Numbered from the stretch's first letter, positions 39,764-51,077 are shown. The stretch is DNA of 64,000 bases from Mangrovibrevibacter kandeliae (GCF_024519155.1 NZ_JANIFJ010000003.1:1-64000), one strand, 5' to 3'. Program-made: numbers and translations. The notes: a model not told the origin generated them from the letters alone.

Positions 39764-41151
39764 TGAACGAGGGGGAGGTTCGCGCCTTCGGCCGCTACCT
39801 TGCCGGACAGTTCGAGAACCTCCTCGCATACTTCCGCCATCCCGATTCGCTCCTGCGCATCGCGATCATCGTCGGCGCCTTCTTCATCGCCTGGTTGATC
39901 GCCCGGCTCGCCGGCCCGGCATTGGAGGGCGAGGCACGCCGGATCAAGGGCGCGCCTAACCTGTTGCGGGTGGTTGTCGCCCTGCTGCGGCGTCTGCGGC
40001 TCGCCTTCTTCGTTCTTCTGATGTGGGGGGTGACGCTGATCGACCGGGCGAGCCATGGCCCGGTCTCGCAGCTGTTCTCCGTCGTGTTCAGCCTGGCGCT
40101 CGCCTACCTCGTCATCGCCGTCGCCTCGCGCGCGCTGCGCAACCGCCTGCTCGCCCGCACCGTCACCTACATCTGCTGGGGCATCGCGGCGCTCTCGATC
40201 CTGAACCTCCTCGACCCGGTGGCCGGCGTGCTCGATCAGGCGGCGATCAATGTCGGGACGAGCCGCATCTCGGCGCTTCTCGTCCTGAAGGCGATCGCGG
40301 TCGTCGCGGTCAGCCTCTGGATCGCCAACGCGCTCGGCCGCTTTCTCGACAACCGCATCAAGCGCAGCGAGGAGCTGACGCCGACACTGCGGGTGCTGAT
40401 CGGCAAGCTCCTGAAGATCGGCCTCGTGGTGATCGGCCTCGCCGTCGCGCTGGCCGCCGTCGGCGTCGACCTCACCGCCTTCACGGTCCTGTCGGGCGCC
40501 GTCGGCGTCGGACTGGGCTTCGGCCTGCAGAAGGTGGTGTCGAACTTCATCTCGGGGATCATCATCCTGCTGGACCGGTCGATCAAGCCGGGCGACACCA
40601 TCACCGTCGGCGAGACCTTCGGCTGGATCCGCGAGTTGCATGCCCGCTACGTCTCGGTCGGCACCCGCGATGGCAAGGAGTATCTGATCCCGAACGAGGA
40701 CTTCATCACCGAGCGGGTGGTGAACTGGTCCTTCGCCAGCGACTTCGTGCGGATCGACGTCACCTTCGGCGTCTCCTACGAATCGGACCCGCACGAGGTG
40801 ATCCGGATCGCCAAGGAGGCGGCGGTGAAGCCGGCCCGCGTCCTGCAGGAGAAGGGGGCGGTCTGCTGGATGACCGGCTTCGGGGAGTCGTCGCTCGACT
40901 TCATCCTGCGCTTCTGGATCAAGGATCCGCCGGCCGGCATCGCCAACGTCAAGGGCGAGGTCCTGCTGGCATTGTGGGATGCGCTGAAGGCGAACCGCAT
41001 CGAGATCCCGTACCCGCATCGCGAGGTTGTCGTCCGCCCCGCCTGGCCGGACCCGTCGGGCGGGCCGGTCGGGAGGACGGTCGAGGAGACGACCGGCGCC
41101 GCGACCGTCAACGGCCGGTCGGATGACAAGGGGCCGCCCGTCAGGGCATAG
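39763..41151 (+). CDS. MscS-family mechanosensitive ion channel
   Basis: The 462-residue protein has four to five N-terminal membrane segments before the MscS core. The pore helix region is GAVGVGLGFGLQKVVSNFIS, then GIIILLDRSIKPGDTI, and the beta domain has PNEDFITERVVNWSF. Extra N-terminal helices put it among the larger MscS-like proteins (YbdG/YnaI type). It protects cells against hypo-osmotic shock in known cases. It is translationally coupled to the aldo/keto reductase gene. Confidence 0.9.
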   Translation: MNEGEVRAFGRYLAGQFENLLAYFRHPDSLLRIAIIVGAFFIAWLIARLAGPALEGEARRIKGAPNLLRVVVALLRRLRLAFFVLLMWGVTLIDRASHGPVSQLFSVVFSLALAYLVIAVASRALRNRLLARTVTYICWGIAALSILNLLDPVAGVLDQAAINVGTSRISALLVLKAIAVVAVSLWIANALGRFLDNRIKRSEELTPTLRVLIGKLLKIGLVVIGLAVALAAVGVDLTAFTVLSGAVGVGLGFGLQKVVSNFISGIIILLDRSIKPGDTITVGETFGWIRELHARYVSVGTRDGKEYLIPNEDFITERVVNWSFASDFVRIDVTFGVSYESDPHEVIRIAKEAAVKPARVLQEKGAVCWMTGFGESSLDFILRFWIKDPPAGIANVKGEVLLALWDALKANRIEIPYPHREVVVRPAWPDPSGGPVGRTVEETTGAATVNGRSDDKGPPVRA

Positions 41152-41217
41152 CGGGATCGGCCCTCTCAAGCCGCGGGGCCGGATCCTCGCGCGTCGCCAG
41201 CCTTGCCGGAGCCTGCC

Positions 41218-42018
41218 GTGTTTTTCCTCTTGTCGAAGCTCGCCTGGTTCGTCTTGCAGCCGCTCGTGGCGCTGCTGCTTCTGGCCGCATGCGGGTGGGG
41301 CCTGCGCCGGCTGGGCCTGCCCGCCCTCGGCGGCATCGCGCTCGGCCTCTCGGTCGTCGGTCTGCTCCTCGTTCTGTTCAGCCCGCTCGGCCTCCTGATG
41401 ATGAACGGTCTCGAGCAGCGCTTCCCCAAGCCCGAGCTGCCCGAGCGGATCGACGGCATCGTGGTGCTGGGCGGCTCCTTCGACACGCGGGTGGCCCGGG
41501 CGCGTGGCGGCGACGAGCTGAACGAGGCGGCCGACCGGGTGACGCAGGCCGCGGCGCTCGCACTCCGATATCCCGACGCCAAGCTCCTGTTCACCGGGGG
41601 CGTCGCGGCTGTGCTGGAAGACGATATTCCGGAGGTCGACGCGGCAAAGACCTTCTTCACCTCGCTGGGCATCCCGCAAGAGCGGATCCTGCTCGAGGGA
41701 AAGGCTCGCAACACGGCCGAGAACGCGGTCTATTCGAAGCCGCTGGCCAATCCGCAGCCGGGCGAAACCTGGCTGCTCGTCACCTCGGCCTATCACATGC
41801 CGCGGGCTGTCGGATGCTTCCGGAGCGCAGGCTTCGACGTGCTGCCCTATCCGGTCGACTTCCGAACCCCAAGCGGCCCGGCCCTCTGGCGTCCGTCCTC
41901 GCTGGTGTTGCGCAACGCCGAGAAAGTCGACTTCGCCTTACGGGAATATCTGGGTCTCTTCGCCTACTGGATGAGCGGGCGCATCGACAGCCTCTTTCCC
42001 CGTCCGGCCCGGCTCTAG
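41218..42018 (+). CDS. YdcF-family (DUF218) envelope protein, ElyC-like
   Basis: The 266-residue protein has two N-terminal membrane segments (FFLLSKLAWFVLQPLVALLL and the next helix) and a DUF218 domain with IDGIVVLGGSFD, EGKARNTAENAVYSKPL and TSAYHMPRAVGCFRSAGF. ElyC-type members affect peptidoglycan and undecaprenyl metabolism. GTG 41218 is chosen because GGAG lies six bases before it; TTG 41203 has no such site. Its last 81 bases overlap the convergent DUF599 gene. Confidence 0.85.
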   Translation: MFFLLSKLAWFVLQPLVALLLLAACGWGLRRLGLPALGGIALGLSVVGLLLVLFSPLGLLMMNGLEQRFPKPELPERIDGIVVLGGSFDTRVARARGGDELNEAADRVTQAAALALRYPDAKLLFTGGVAAVLEDDIPEVDAAKTFFTSLGIPQERILLEGKARNTAENAVYSKPLANPQPGETWLLVTSAYHMPRAVGCFRSAGFDVLPYPVDFRTPSGPALWRPSSLVLRNAEKVDFALREYLGLFAYWMSGRIDSLFPRPARL

Positions 42019-42711
42019 CGCGCCATCCGTCCCGACCGCGTAGCGCGCGGCGGAGAAGAACTGGCGGTTGCCGAGGATGGCGATCACCAGCACCGTCATC
42101 AGCATCAGCACGTAGGGGCCGACGAACCAGCCGAGATAGGCCAAGGCGAAGAAGACCGCACGCAGGCCGGCATTGAAGTTCAAGGCCGCCAGCTGGTTCA
42201 TCGTCGCAGCCCGCCGGACGGCCGCCTGTGCGGTCGCGGGATCGCGCTCGGCTTCGGCGCGCGAGGGAATGGCACCGATCAGGATCGAGCAGTAGTTGAA
42301 GAGGCGATAGGCCCAGCCGAACTTGAAGAAGGCAAAGGAGAAGATCGCCACCAGGCCGAGCAGCTTGACCTCGACGAGCCGGCGCTCGACCGGTCCGGCG
42401 AAGGACAGGTCGGCCGCGATGGACGCGATGCGATCGGTGGCGCCGAGGAGCGCAAAGCAGCCGCCGATGGCGAAGATGCAAGCCGAGGCGAAGAAGCCGG
42501 TGCCTTGCTGCAGGCCCGACAGGATGGCGGTGTCGATCATCCGCAGGTCGCGCCGCAGCAGCACCTGCATCCAGCGGCGGCGCTGAAGGTTCATCGCGAA
42601 GGACAGGCCGTACCGGGCGAGGGGGCTGGAATCGGTGATCCAGTTGTAGGTCGTCCAACCGCCGAGGTAGACGACGAGCGCCAGAGCATCGAGAAGATCC
42701 AGACCGGCCAC
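41938..42711 (-). CDS. DUF599 membrane protein
   Basis: The 257-residue protein has about four membrane helices and the DUF599 strings YNWITDSSPLARYGLSFAMN and RRRWMQVLLRRDLRMIDTA. LNFNAGLRAVFFALAYLGWF is also typical. Function is unknown. The C-terminal ~27 residues lie in the overlap with the YdcF gene. Bases 42712-42941 beyond it show no gene. Confidence 0.85.
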   Translation of the reverse strand: MAGLDLLDALALVVYLGGWTTYNWITDSSPLARYGLSFAMNLQRRRWMQVLLRRDLRMIDTAILSGLQQGTGFFASACIFAIGGCFALLGATDRIASIAADLSFAGPVERRLVEVKLLGLVAIFSFAFFKFGWAYRLFNYCSILIGAIPSRAEAERDPATAQAAVRRAATMNQLAALNFNAGLRAVFFALAYLGWFVGPYVLMLMTVLVIAILGNRQFFSAARYAVGTDGALEPGRTGKEAVDAPAHPVGEETQIFP

Positions 42712-42941
42712 GGGAACCTCCTCCGCTCAACCCGTGCACCGGGCATCGCAGATCGATGCAACGGGGGCAATCCCGAGCCTTTCGTGGGTCGAGCCTTGCA
42801 CCAGACTGAGGTCGGCCATGCTGCATCGCGAGATCAGCCCCGGTCCCTCTTGTGAGCCCTCGGGTTTACCAGTAATTAACGCCTCGGGTGCGGTGCCGTA
42901 AGGCGGACTTCGCATCAGGTTCAGCAGGAACATCCGATCGA

Positions 42942-43070
42942 ATGGATGACAGTGTACAGAAGTCGTGCTGGGGCGTTGCCGCATTGACCGTTGCCGGCTT
43001 CGCCGTGGTCCTGGCCCTCGTGCTGCTCTTCGGAAGTAACGAGCCCGTCACCGTCGCCATCGCGAGCTGA
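42942..43070 (+). CDS. Possible small single-pass membrane protein (42 residues)
   Basis: ATG 42942 opens MDDSVQKSCWGVAALTVAGF, followed by a hydrophobic helix and a short outer tail ending VTVAIAS. AGGA lies 12 bases upstream, somewhat far. The single strong membrane helix supports it. No family is recognised. The frame extends upstream to ATG 42888 but that part looks non-coding. Confidence 0.4.
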   Translation: MDDSVQKSCWGVAALTVAGFAVVLALVLLFGSNEPVTVAIAS

Positions 43071-43225
43071 ACGGCACACGCGCCGCAGCGCCGCGCGCGC
43101 TTTCCCATCGCAGGCCTTCATTGTGGACGAGTGCGTCGAAGACGCCGTCGAGGTCGTCAGATCGGGTAGGATTGTCGCATACAGTCCCCGGTGATCCTGC
43201 GCAGGACGCCTTTCCGGGTTCGAGA

Positions 43226-43660
43226 ATGGCACTTCACCTGATCAAGCTCTGCGTCGGAGCCGACAGCACCGAGGATCTCGAGGGTTGGATCGACGCGCGT
43301 CGTCACGCGGCCGCGGCCGAACGCCGGCCGTTCGAGCAGTTGCACCAGACGCGTATGTTCCCGAAAAGGAGCGGCGAAATCCTCGACGGCGGTTCGCTGT
43401 TCTGGGTGATCCGGGGTCAGGTGCGCGCGCGCCAGCCGATCCTCGACCTGCGCCAGGTGGTGGACGCCGAGGGCATCTCGCGTTGCCACATCGTTCTCCA
43501 GCCTGCGCTGGTCCTGACGCGTCCGCAGCCGCGCCGGGCGTTCCAGGGCTGGCGCTATCTCGATGCCGCCGATGCGCCGGATGACCTGGCGTCCGGCGAC
43601 GACACCGACGAACTGCCCGCCGACCTGCGCTACGAACTCGCCGTCCTCGGCTTGATGTAG
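43226..43660 (+). CDS. DUF1489-family protein
   Basis: The 144-residue soluble protein starts MALHLIKLCVGADSTEDLEG and has the family strings TRMFPKRSGEILDGGSLFWV, RCHIVLQPALVLT and RRAFQGWRYL. DUF1489 is found widely in alphaproteobacteria and has no assigned function. ATG 43226 gives the family N-terminus. Confidence 0.9.
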   Translation: MALHLIKLCVGADSTEDLEGWIDARRHAAAAERRPFEQLHQTRMFPKRSGEILDGGSLFWVIRGQVRARQPILDLRQVVDAEGISRCHIVLQPALVLTRPQPRRAFQGWRYLDAADAPDDLASGDDTDELPADLRYELAVLGLM

Positions 43661-43746
43661 GCGCGCCGTCACCCGCGCTTCGACGACCACGTGTACATCA
43701 CCACCGGCTGCGTTCGCCGCACGCGACGCTGCCGGCTGGATCGTTC

Positions 43747-43768
43747 GACTTGTCACCATCAACAAGTC
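43747..43768. repeat. Inverted repeat GACTTGT-N8-ACAAGTC before the MHYT gene
   Basis: Seven-base arms (43747-43753 and 43762-43768) are followed by TTTCGAA. It lies 86 bases after the DUF1489 stop and 70 before the MHYT-GGDEF-EAL start. It may be a weak terminator for DUF1489 or an operator for the MHYT gene. Confidence 0.4.
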
Positions 43769-43838
43769 TTTCGAATGACTTACTGAACATTAACATCTGC
43801 CCCCCAGTATGCTCGCGCACGACCGCTCGAAGGCTCTG

Positions 43839-45875
43839 ATGCGCGCGATCACCTGTATCTTCACCGAGCATGACCCGATCTTCATCCTGCTCGCAGTGCT
43901 GATGTGCGTCGTGGGATGCCTGGTCTCGACCCGGCTGCTTCGGCGCATGTTGGCGACGTCCGGTCTGCCCCGAATCGGGTGGGTCTTTCTCGGCGCGGTC
44001 TGCACCGGCTCGGCGATCTGGGGCACCCATTTCATCGCGATCCTCGGCTACGAGCCAGGGGTGGCGGTTTCGTTCGATCCGGTGCTGACCATGGTGTCGG
44101 TGCTGATCGCCGTGGGCGGGGTCGGCGTCGCTTTCCCGCTCGCCGCCATGGCCTCGCCGATGCTCGCGAGCATCCTCGGCGGCGGCATGATGGGCGTGGC
44201 GATCGCCGCGATGCACTACACCGGCATGTTCGCCTATCGCCTGGAAGGCCTCGTTCGCTGGAGCCAGGGCTACATCACCGTCTCGCTGGCGCTGTCGGTG
44301 CTCCTGTCGATCGCCACCGTCGCGGCCGCGCGCCGCTGGTCATCGGGCGGCATGGCCTATGTGTCGACCGCATTGCTCGGTGCTGCGATCCTGGCGCTCC
44401 ATTTCACCGGGATGGCGGCGTTCAGTGTCGAGCCGGTCGGTCTCGCCCTCGGCGTCGGACATGCGGCGGCCTTTGGCGCGATGGCGCTCTCCGTCCTGAT
44501 CGCCAGCCTGATCGTGATCGGCACGGGGATCTCCAGCTATCTCATCGACGACCGTATGCGCGCGACGTCCACCGAGCAGTTGCGCCGGATGGCTTTTCAC
44601 GACCCGCTGACCGGGCTGGCCAACCGGCGCGGCCTGCAGGCCCGGATGGAGCGCAGCTTTTCAGCCGAAGAGCCCTTCCAACTGCTGCTGGTCGATCTCG
44701 ACCGCTTCAAGACCGTCAACGACGTCTACGGTCATGCAACCGGCGACCACCTGCTGGTCGAGGTGGCCGCCCGGATCCGCCGGGAGGTCGATGGCGACGG
44801 GTTCGCCGCGCGCATCGGTGGCGACGAGCTTGCCGTCCTGATCTCCGGCGACGGTGACCTCGCCATGGCGATCGCTGACCGGATCGTCGATGCGCTGAGC
44901 GCGCCCTTCAAGATTGAAGAGTTCGTCGTGGCGATCGGCGCCAGCATCGGCGTCTGCTGTAACGATGACCGCGGCGAACGCGGCGGGGCGGTCGACGCCG
45001 AGACGATGATGCAGCGAGCCGACATGGCGCTCTACGAGGCCAAGCGCCGCGGCCGCGGCCAGGTCTTCGCCTACGAGCATGGGATGCTCGAACGGGCCGC
45101 CGACGGACTTCGCTTGGAGGAGGACCTGAAACTCGCCGTGTCGCAGCACGGGTTTCATCTCGTCTACCAGCCGGTGATCGACCTTCAGACGAACGTCACG
45201 CTGGGCTATGAGGCGCTGATCCGCTGGAGTCATCCGACGCGCGGCCTGATCTCCCCCGCGACCTTCATCCCGGTCGCCGAGAAGAACGGCAGCATCATCG
45301 CGATCGGGGCATGGGTGCTCGAGGAGGCCTGCCGACAGGCGATGAAATGGGACGGCGGCCAATATGTCGCCGTCAACGTCTCGGCGGTGCAGTTCGAGTC
45401 GCCGCTGCTTCTGTCGCAGATCACCAATGCCCTGTCCGCCAGCGGCCTGCCGCCGTCGCGGTTGGAGATCGAGTTGACCGAGACCGCGATGGTCGCCGAT
45501 GCGCCGCATGTCGCCGAGACGCTCACGCTCTTGCGCACGCTGGGCATCAAGGTAGCCATGGACGATTTCGGTACCGGCTATTCGTCGCTCGCCCACCTGA
45601 AGGACCTGCCGCTCGACCGGATCAAGATCGACCGCAGCTTCGTCAGCGCCGCGGCGGTCGACGCCAAGGCGATGGCGGTCTTGAGGGCGATCGCGCAGAT
45701 CGGCCGCGACATGGGCATCCAGACGCTGGGCGAAGGGGTCGAGACGGACGATCAGAAGCAGATCCTCTCCGATCTCGGCTGCGATGCCGTCCAGGGTTAT
45801 CTCACCGGCCGTCCGATGCCGGCCGAAGCGACGGTCGTCTCGCGCCCGGCTCACGCCGCGGCTTCGGCCGCCTGA
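43839..45875 (+). CDS. MHYT-GGDEF-EAL c-di-GMP signalling protein
   Basis: The 678-residue inner-membrane protein has an N-terminal seven-helix MHYT sensor with three repeats of the motif (GTHFIAIL, MHYTGMFAY, LHFTGMAAF). MHYT domains are proposed to bind copper and sense O2, CO or NO. The GGDEF domain has IGGDELAVL, with Leu in place of Phe. The EAL domain has YEALIRWSHP and DDFGTGYSSLAHLKDLP. ATG 43839 is preferred over 43809 because GAAGG lies five bases before it and the product then starts MRAITCIFTEHD, as in other MHYT proteins. Phosphodiesterase activity looks likely; cyclase activity is uncertain. Confidence 0.9.
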   Translation: MRAITCIFTEHDPIFILLAVLMCVVGCLVSTRLLRRMLATSGLPRIGWVFLGAVCTGSAIWGTHFIAILGYEPGVAVSFDPVLTMVSVLIAVGGVGVAFPLAAMASPMLASILGGGMMGVAIAAMHYTGMFAYRLEGLVRWSQGYITVSLALSVLLSIATVAAARRWSSGGMAYVSTALLGAAILALHFTGMAAFSVEPVGLALGVGHAAAFGAMALSVLIASLIVIGTGISSYLIDDRMRATSTEQLRRMAFHDPLTGLANRRGLQARMERSFSAEEPFQLLLVDLDRFKTVNDVYGHATGDHLLVEVAARIRREVDGDGFAARIGGDELAVLISGDGDLAMAIADRIVDALSAPFKIEEFVVAIGASIGVCCNDDRGERGGAVDAETMMQRADMALYEAKRRGRGQVFAYEHGMLERAADGLRLEEDLKLAVSQHGFHLVYQPVIDLQTNVTLGYEALIRWSHPTRGLISPATFIPVAEKNGSIIAIGAWVLEEACRQAMKWDGGQYVAVNVSAVQFESPLLLSQITNALSASGLPPSRLEIELTETAMVADAPHVAETLTLLRTLGIKVAMDDFGTGYSSLAHLKDLPLDRIKIDRSFVSAAAVDAKAMAVLRAIAQIGRDMGIQTLGEGVETDDQKQILSDLGCDAVQGYLTGRPMPAEATVVSRPAHAAASAA

Positions 45876-45899
45876 CGATCGAGCGCCGGCGCCGCAACC

Positions 45900-46979
45900 T
45901 CAGCCGGCCAACGCCACGCCCTTGATCTGGGCATGCACGGCGCGGCCCGGGCGCAGGTCAAGCTCGGCGAACGAGCGCCGGCTGATCCGTGCGAGCAGAC
46001 GCTGCCCGGGCGCGTCGAGGAGGTCCAGCACGAGCAGTGTCTCGGCAGGGCCGGCAGGCTCGGCTGCGGCGACCGCCACACGGACGCTGTTGAGGATGGA
46101 CGAATCGACGGGCGGCAGGAGGCTGATCGACACGTCGCTTGCCGCGATGCGAAGCCGTTGCGCCGCACCCAGCGGCCGTGCCTCGCCCGGCACGAGAAGC
46201 CGGACCTCGCCGACCGCCAGCGACAGGAGACCCCACGCCGCGTCGTGGCCGGCAACCGTCGCGTCGACGGCGACCGCTGCGTCGCGGGCGGCGGAGAGAG
46301 GCAGGGTCGGGTCGGCCTGCAGGCGGCCGAGCGGCCCCTCGGCAAGAATGCGCCCCTTGTCCACCAGCACGATGTGATGAGCGATCCGCTCGATCTCGCG
46401 CATGTCATGTCCGACGTAAACGACCGGCACCGCAAAGTCGCGCGGCAGCTCCTCGATGAGCTCCAGGATCCGATCCTTCGCATCCGGGTCGAGCGCCGCG
46501 AGCGGCTCGTCCATCAGCATCAGCCGCGGCCGCGACAGGAGGGCCCGTCCGATCGCCACGCGCTGGCGTTCGCCGCCGGAGAGGTGGCGCGGGTCGCGGT
46601 CGAGCAGCCCGGTGATCCCGAGACGCTCCACGGTCTCGTCGAACACAGCGCCCTGCGCGCGGCGCTCCCGTCGCGGCATGCCGAAGATCAGATTGTCTCG
46701 CACCGAGAGGTGCGCGAACAGGCTCGGTTCCTGAAAGATGTAGCCGACGGCGCGCCGATGAGGCGGCCGGAACACGTCGTCGTCCTGCCAGACCTCGCCG
46801 GCGACCGTGCAGCGTCCATCAAGGCGGTCGAGGCCGGCGAGGGCCCGCAAGATCGACGTCTTGCCGGAGCCGGATGGCCCATGCAGCGCCGTGATGCCTC
46901 GCGCGGGCGCCTTGAAGGCGACGTCGAGCGCAAAACCGCCGCGCCTCACCCGAAAGGCCGCCCGGACGCCGTCGTTCAT
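45900..46979 (-). CDS. modC: Molybdate ABC transporter ATP-binding protein
   Basis: The 359-residue ATPase energises molybdate uptake. Walker [10 protein letters not shown] starts at 35, the signature is [15 protein letters not shown], and Walker B is [15 protein letters not shown]. The C-terminal ~100 residues form a TOBE/MOP-type regulatory domain. Its ATG overlaps the modB stop by four bases. It is the last gene of modEABC. Confidence 0.95.
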   Translation of the reverse strand: MNDGVRAAFRVRRGGFALDVAFKAPARGITALHGPSGSGKTSILRALAGLDRLDGRCTVAGEVWQDDDVFRPPHRRAVGYIFQEPSLFAHLSVRDNLIFGMPRRERRAQGAVFDETVERLGITGLLDRDPRHLSGGERQRVAIGRALLSRPRLMLMDEPLAALDPDAKDRILELIEELPRDFAVPVVYVGHDMREIERIAHHIVLVDKGRILAEGPLGRLQADPTLPLSAARDAAVAVDATVAGHDAAWGLLSLAVGEVRLLVPGEARPLGAAQRLRIAASDVSISLLPPVDSSILNSVRVAVAAAEPAGPAETLLVLDLLDAPGQRLLARISRRSFAELDLRPGRAVHAQIKGVALAG

Positions 46980-47659
46980 GCGCGTGCGCGTCGCGCAGCG
47001 CCGTCGGACAGGCCGACGAGCAGGATGGCGGCGAAGGCGAAGAGGACCATCCCGGCCGCCAGAAGGTTGGCCTCCTGCCAGCGCTGCGTCTCGACATAGT
47101 CGTAGATGGCGGTCGACAGCACCTTGGTTTCACCCGGGATGTTGCCACCGATCATCAGGACGACCCCGAACTCGCCGATCGTATGGGCGAAGCCGAGGAC
47201 GCCGGCCGTCAGAAAGCCGCGTCGGGCGAGCGGCAGCGCGACGCGCCGGAACGCCTCGAAGGGGGAGGCACGCAGCGTCGCCGCAACCTCCAGCGGCCGC
47301 TCCCCGACGGCCTCGAAGGCGTTGCGCAGCGGCTGGACGACGAAGGGAAGCGAATACACGACCGAGCCGATCAGGAGCCCGGTGAAGGAGAAGGCGAGGG
47401 TGCGTCCACCCCACAGACCGGCGATCCAGCCGCCGGGCCCCGACGGCCCGAGCGCGACGAGCAGGTAAAACCCGATCACCGTCGGCGGCAGCACCAGCGG
47501 CAGGGCAACGATCGCGGCGACCGCCTCCTTCCAGCGGGCGCGCGTGCCGGCGAGCCACCAGGCGAGCGGCGTGCCGACGATGAAGAGGACGAGGGTCGTC
47601 AGCGCTGCGAGCTCGAGCGTCAGCCGGACCGGACTCCACAGATCCTCGGACATCCCCAT
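46976..47659 (-). CDS. modB: Molybdate ABC transporter permease
   Basis: The 227-residue membrane protein has five to six helices and the permease loop [54 protein letters not shown] is the ModB signature. Starts at ATG 47659 or 47653 fit; the modA stop is eight bases away. It pairs with modC as the inner-membrane transporter. Confidence 0.95.
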   Translation of the reverse strand: MGMSEDLWSPVRLTLELAALTTLVLFIVGTPLAWWLAGTRARWKEAVAAIVALPLVLPPTVIGFYLLVALGPSGPGGWIAGLWGGRTLAFSFTGLLIGSVVYSLPFVVQPLRNAFEAVGERPLEVAATLRASPFEAFRRVALPLARRGFLTAGVLGFAHTIGEFGVVLMIGGNIPGETKVLSTAIYDYVETQRWQEANLLAAGMVLFAFAAILLVGLSDGAARRARA

Positions 47660-47667
47660 CGTGCCGC

Positions 47668-48426
47668 TCAGCTCCCGCCCGGCAGGCCATAGCCGTAGCG
47701 GGCGATGATCGCGGTGGCCTGTGGCGACCGGAGAAAATCGCAGAAGGCGCGGGCCGCAGGATCGGCGGCGCCGGTCTTGAGCAGCACGGCATCCTGCCGG
47801 ATCGGCGTGTAGAGCGACTGCGGCACCTCCCAGCGCGAGCCGCCGTCCGCCGGCACCTGCGACAGGGCGACGAAGCCGAGTTCGGCGTTGCCCGTCTGCA
47901 CGAACTGGAAGGTCTGCGCGATGCTGCTGCCCTGGACGAGCTTGCTCCGCAGGGTCTCCGTGAGGCCGAGACGTTCGATGACCTCGATCGCGGCGGCGCC
48001 GTAGGGGGCGGCCGTCGGATCGGCGACGGCGAGCTTGGAGAAGCCGCCGGTGCGCAGGGTCTCCTCGCCGGCGACCGTTTCCGCTTCGGCGCTCCACAGC
48101 ACCAGTCGTCCCACCGCATAGGTGAAGTCGCTGCCCGCCACGGCCAGCTCCTCCTCGAGCGCCTTGCGCGGGCGCTCCTGATCGGCGGCGAGGAAGACTT
48201 CGAACGGCGCGCCCTGCGAGATCTGGCTGTAGAGGGTGCCGGTCGAGCCGAAGCTCAGCCGCACATGCGTGCCGGTCTCGGCCTCGTAGGCGGCCGCGAT
48301 TTCCTTGGCGGCGTCGGTGAAGTTCGCGGCGACGGCGACGCTGAGGTCGGCCGCCGACGCCGTCTTGGGCGCCGTGGGTACGGCGACGATCGCAACGAGG
48401 AGAGCGAAAGCGGGCGCGGCGTTCAT
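47668..48426 (-). CDS. modA: Molybdate-binding periplasmic protein
   Basis: The 252-residue protein has a signal peptide ending near TASA-AD (residues 26-29) and the ModA strings [39 protein letters not shown] and [10 protein letters not shown]. It delivers molybdate to ModBC. GGAG lies seven bases before the ATG. A 50-base gap separates it from modE, with no second operator in it. Confidence 0.95.
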   Translation of the reverse strand: MNAAPAFALLVAIVAVPTAPKTASAADLSVAVAANFTDAAKEIAAAYEAETGTHVRLSFGSTGTLYSQISQGAPFEVFLAADQERPRKALEEELAVAGSDFTYAVGRLVLWSAEAETVAGEETLRTGGFSKLAVADPTAAPYGAAAIEVIERLGLTETLRSKLVQGSSIAQTFQFVQTGNAELGFVALSQVPADGGSRWEVPQSLYTPIRQDAVLLKTGAADPAARAFCDFLRSPQATAIIARYGYGLPGGS

Positions 48427-48476
48427 GTGAGATCTCCGGACAAGTGGCGGGCGACTGCGGCGACCGACGCAGCGTG

Positions 48477-49265
48477 TCAGTCGATGGCGAGAATGACGTG
48501 GCCCGCGTCGAACATGGCGTGCGCGGGATCGCCGGGTTGCAAGCCCAGTGACTCGGCGCTGGTGGCAGTGATCGTCGCCACGAGGCTGCGCCCTGCGCCG
48601 ATGTCGAGAGTCACCTCGGCGCCGGGCGACAGGATCTCGCATCGCCTTACGATCCCCGAGATGCAGTTGCGCACGCTGGTCACCGGCGGGGTCTCCCCGA
48701 CGGCCAGCATGACGAAGGGCGCCTTGATCAGCAGGATGACAGCACGTCCCTCGAACAGGCCGAGCTCGCGCAGACTGTCCTGCGTGACGAGCGCGTAGAT
48801 CAGGCGGTCGCCGACCTCGACCTCGACCTCGACCGACAGCCCGCCAAGGGACAAGGCACGGACGGTCCCGCGCAAGGCGTTGCGAGCGCTCGTCTTCATC
48901 GCAAATCCTGAGAACAGTGAAAGCGGCGAGATGCCCGTTCCGGCCAGGCCGGGCTCCACCGCGCGGGCGATCCGCCCAAGTTCGGCCTCCAGCCGCCGGA
49001 AGGCTGCGATCGCACGTTCGCCGGCCGTCGTGAGACGAGCCCCGCCGCCGGACTTTCCGCCGACCTGAGAGACGACGAGCGGCGTGCCGAAGAGGTTCGA
49101 CATCGCATCGAGCGCGTCCCACGCGGCCTTGTAGCTGAGGCCGGCCTCGCGCGCGCCGGCGGAAATGCTGCCTTGCCGCGCGACCGCCTCGAGCAGCGCG
49201 ATCCGCTCCCGCCCTACGACAGGGGCGGCATCCGTCTTCAGGACAACCCGCGCTTCGATCGCCAT
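48477..49265 (-). CDS. modE: Molybdenum-dependent transcriptional regulator ModE
   Basis: The 262-residue protein has an N-terminal winged helix, [20 protein letters not shown] then [17 protein letters not shown], and two C-terminal MOP/TOBE repeats that bind molybdate ([16 protein letters not shown] and a second, [17 protein letters not shown]). GAGG lies five bases before ATG 49265. In known systems molybdate-bound ModE represses modABC. Here modE heads the same transcript, so it probably represses itself too. Confidence 0.93.
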   Translation of the reverse strand: MAIEARVVLKTDAAPVVGRERIALLEAVARQGSISAGAREAGLSYKAAWDALDAMSNLFGTPLVVSQVGGKSGGGARLTTAGERAIAAFRRLEAELGRIARAVEPGLAGTGISPLSLFSGFAMKTSARNALRGTVRALSLGGLSVEVEVEVGDRLIYALVTQDSLRELGLFEGRAVILLIKAPFVMLAVGETPPVTSVRNCISGIVRRCEILSPGAEVTLDIGAGRSLVATITATSAESLGLQPGDPAHAMFDAGHVILAID

Positions 49266-49272
49266 GCCAGCC

Positions 49273-49299
49273 TCGCTATTCGTCTGACTATATAGCGAT
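49273..49299 (-). promoter_or_regulatory. ModE operator upstream of modE
   Basis: On the minus strand the site reads ATCGCTATATA (49299-49289), identical to a half-site of the E. coli ModE box, then a spacer and ATAGCGA (49279-49273). The palindrome TCGCTAT/ATAGCGA has seven-base arms. It ends eight bases before the modE ATG, where bound ModE would block transcription or initiation of modEABC. Confidence 0.75.
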
Positions 49300-49323
49300 C
49301 GACAAGCCAAAGGGAAGCCGCCT

Positions 49324-49344
49324 CCGCCCTCCTTGCGAGGGCGG
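49324..49344 (-). terminator. Hairpin downstream of the RhlE-like helicase
   Basis: CCGCCCTC (49324-49331) pairs with GAGGGCGG (49337-49344) around a five-base loop. It lies 13 bases past the helicase stop on the minus strand. Only a broken T-rich stretch (TTCCCTTT) follows, so it is a weak terminator candidate between the helicase and modE. Confidence 0.4.
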
Positions 49345-49357
49345 GAGACGCTCGGTC

Positions 49358-50842
<1,485 letters not shown>

Positions 50843-51077
50843 GAAGCTTCGATGTCTCGCGATGCGGAAGATAAGGAACGGCGGCTGATAGACAGGGGCG
50901 ATAGGGCTCGCAGACAATCCTGTCAACCGTAGCCCGCATATAGGTCACGCGCCGCGGCTTTTACAGACGCGACGCGGTAAAGACAGTCTTTTGTTGCGCG
51001 GCCACATTCATCGCTCGCGGCGAGCGGAACCCGGCAGGGCGCTGGCGCGGGGTGTGGAGGGCCGGCTCGGACGCCGC

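Noticed and set aside
39478-41796. A 772-codon minus-strand frame opposite the AKR, MscS and YdcF genes
   Set aside because: Its product is Asp/Arg/His-rich repeat-like sequence typical of an antisense frame in GC-rich genes.
48427-48476. A second ModE box before modA
   Set aside because: The 50-base gap has no match to the ATCGCTATATA half-site or an AT-rich palindrome.
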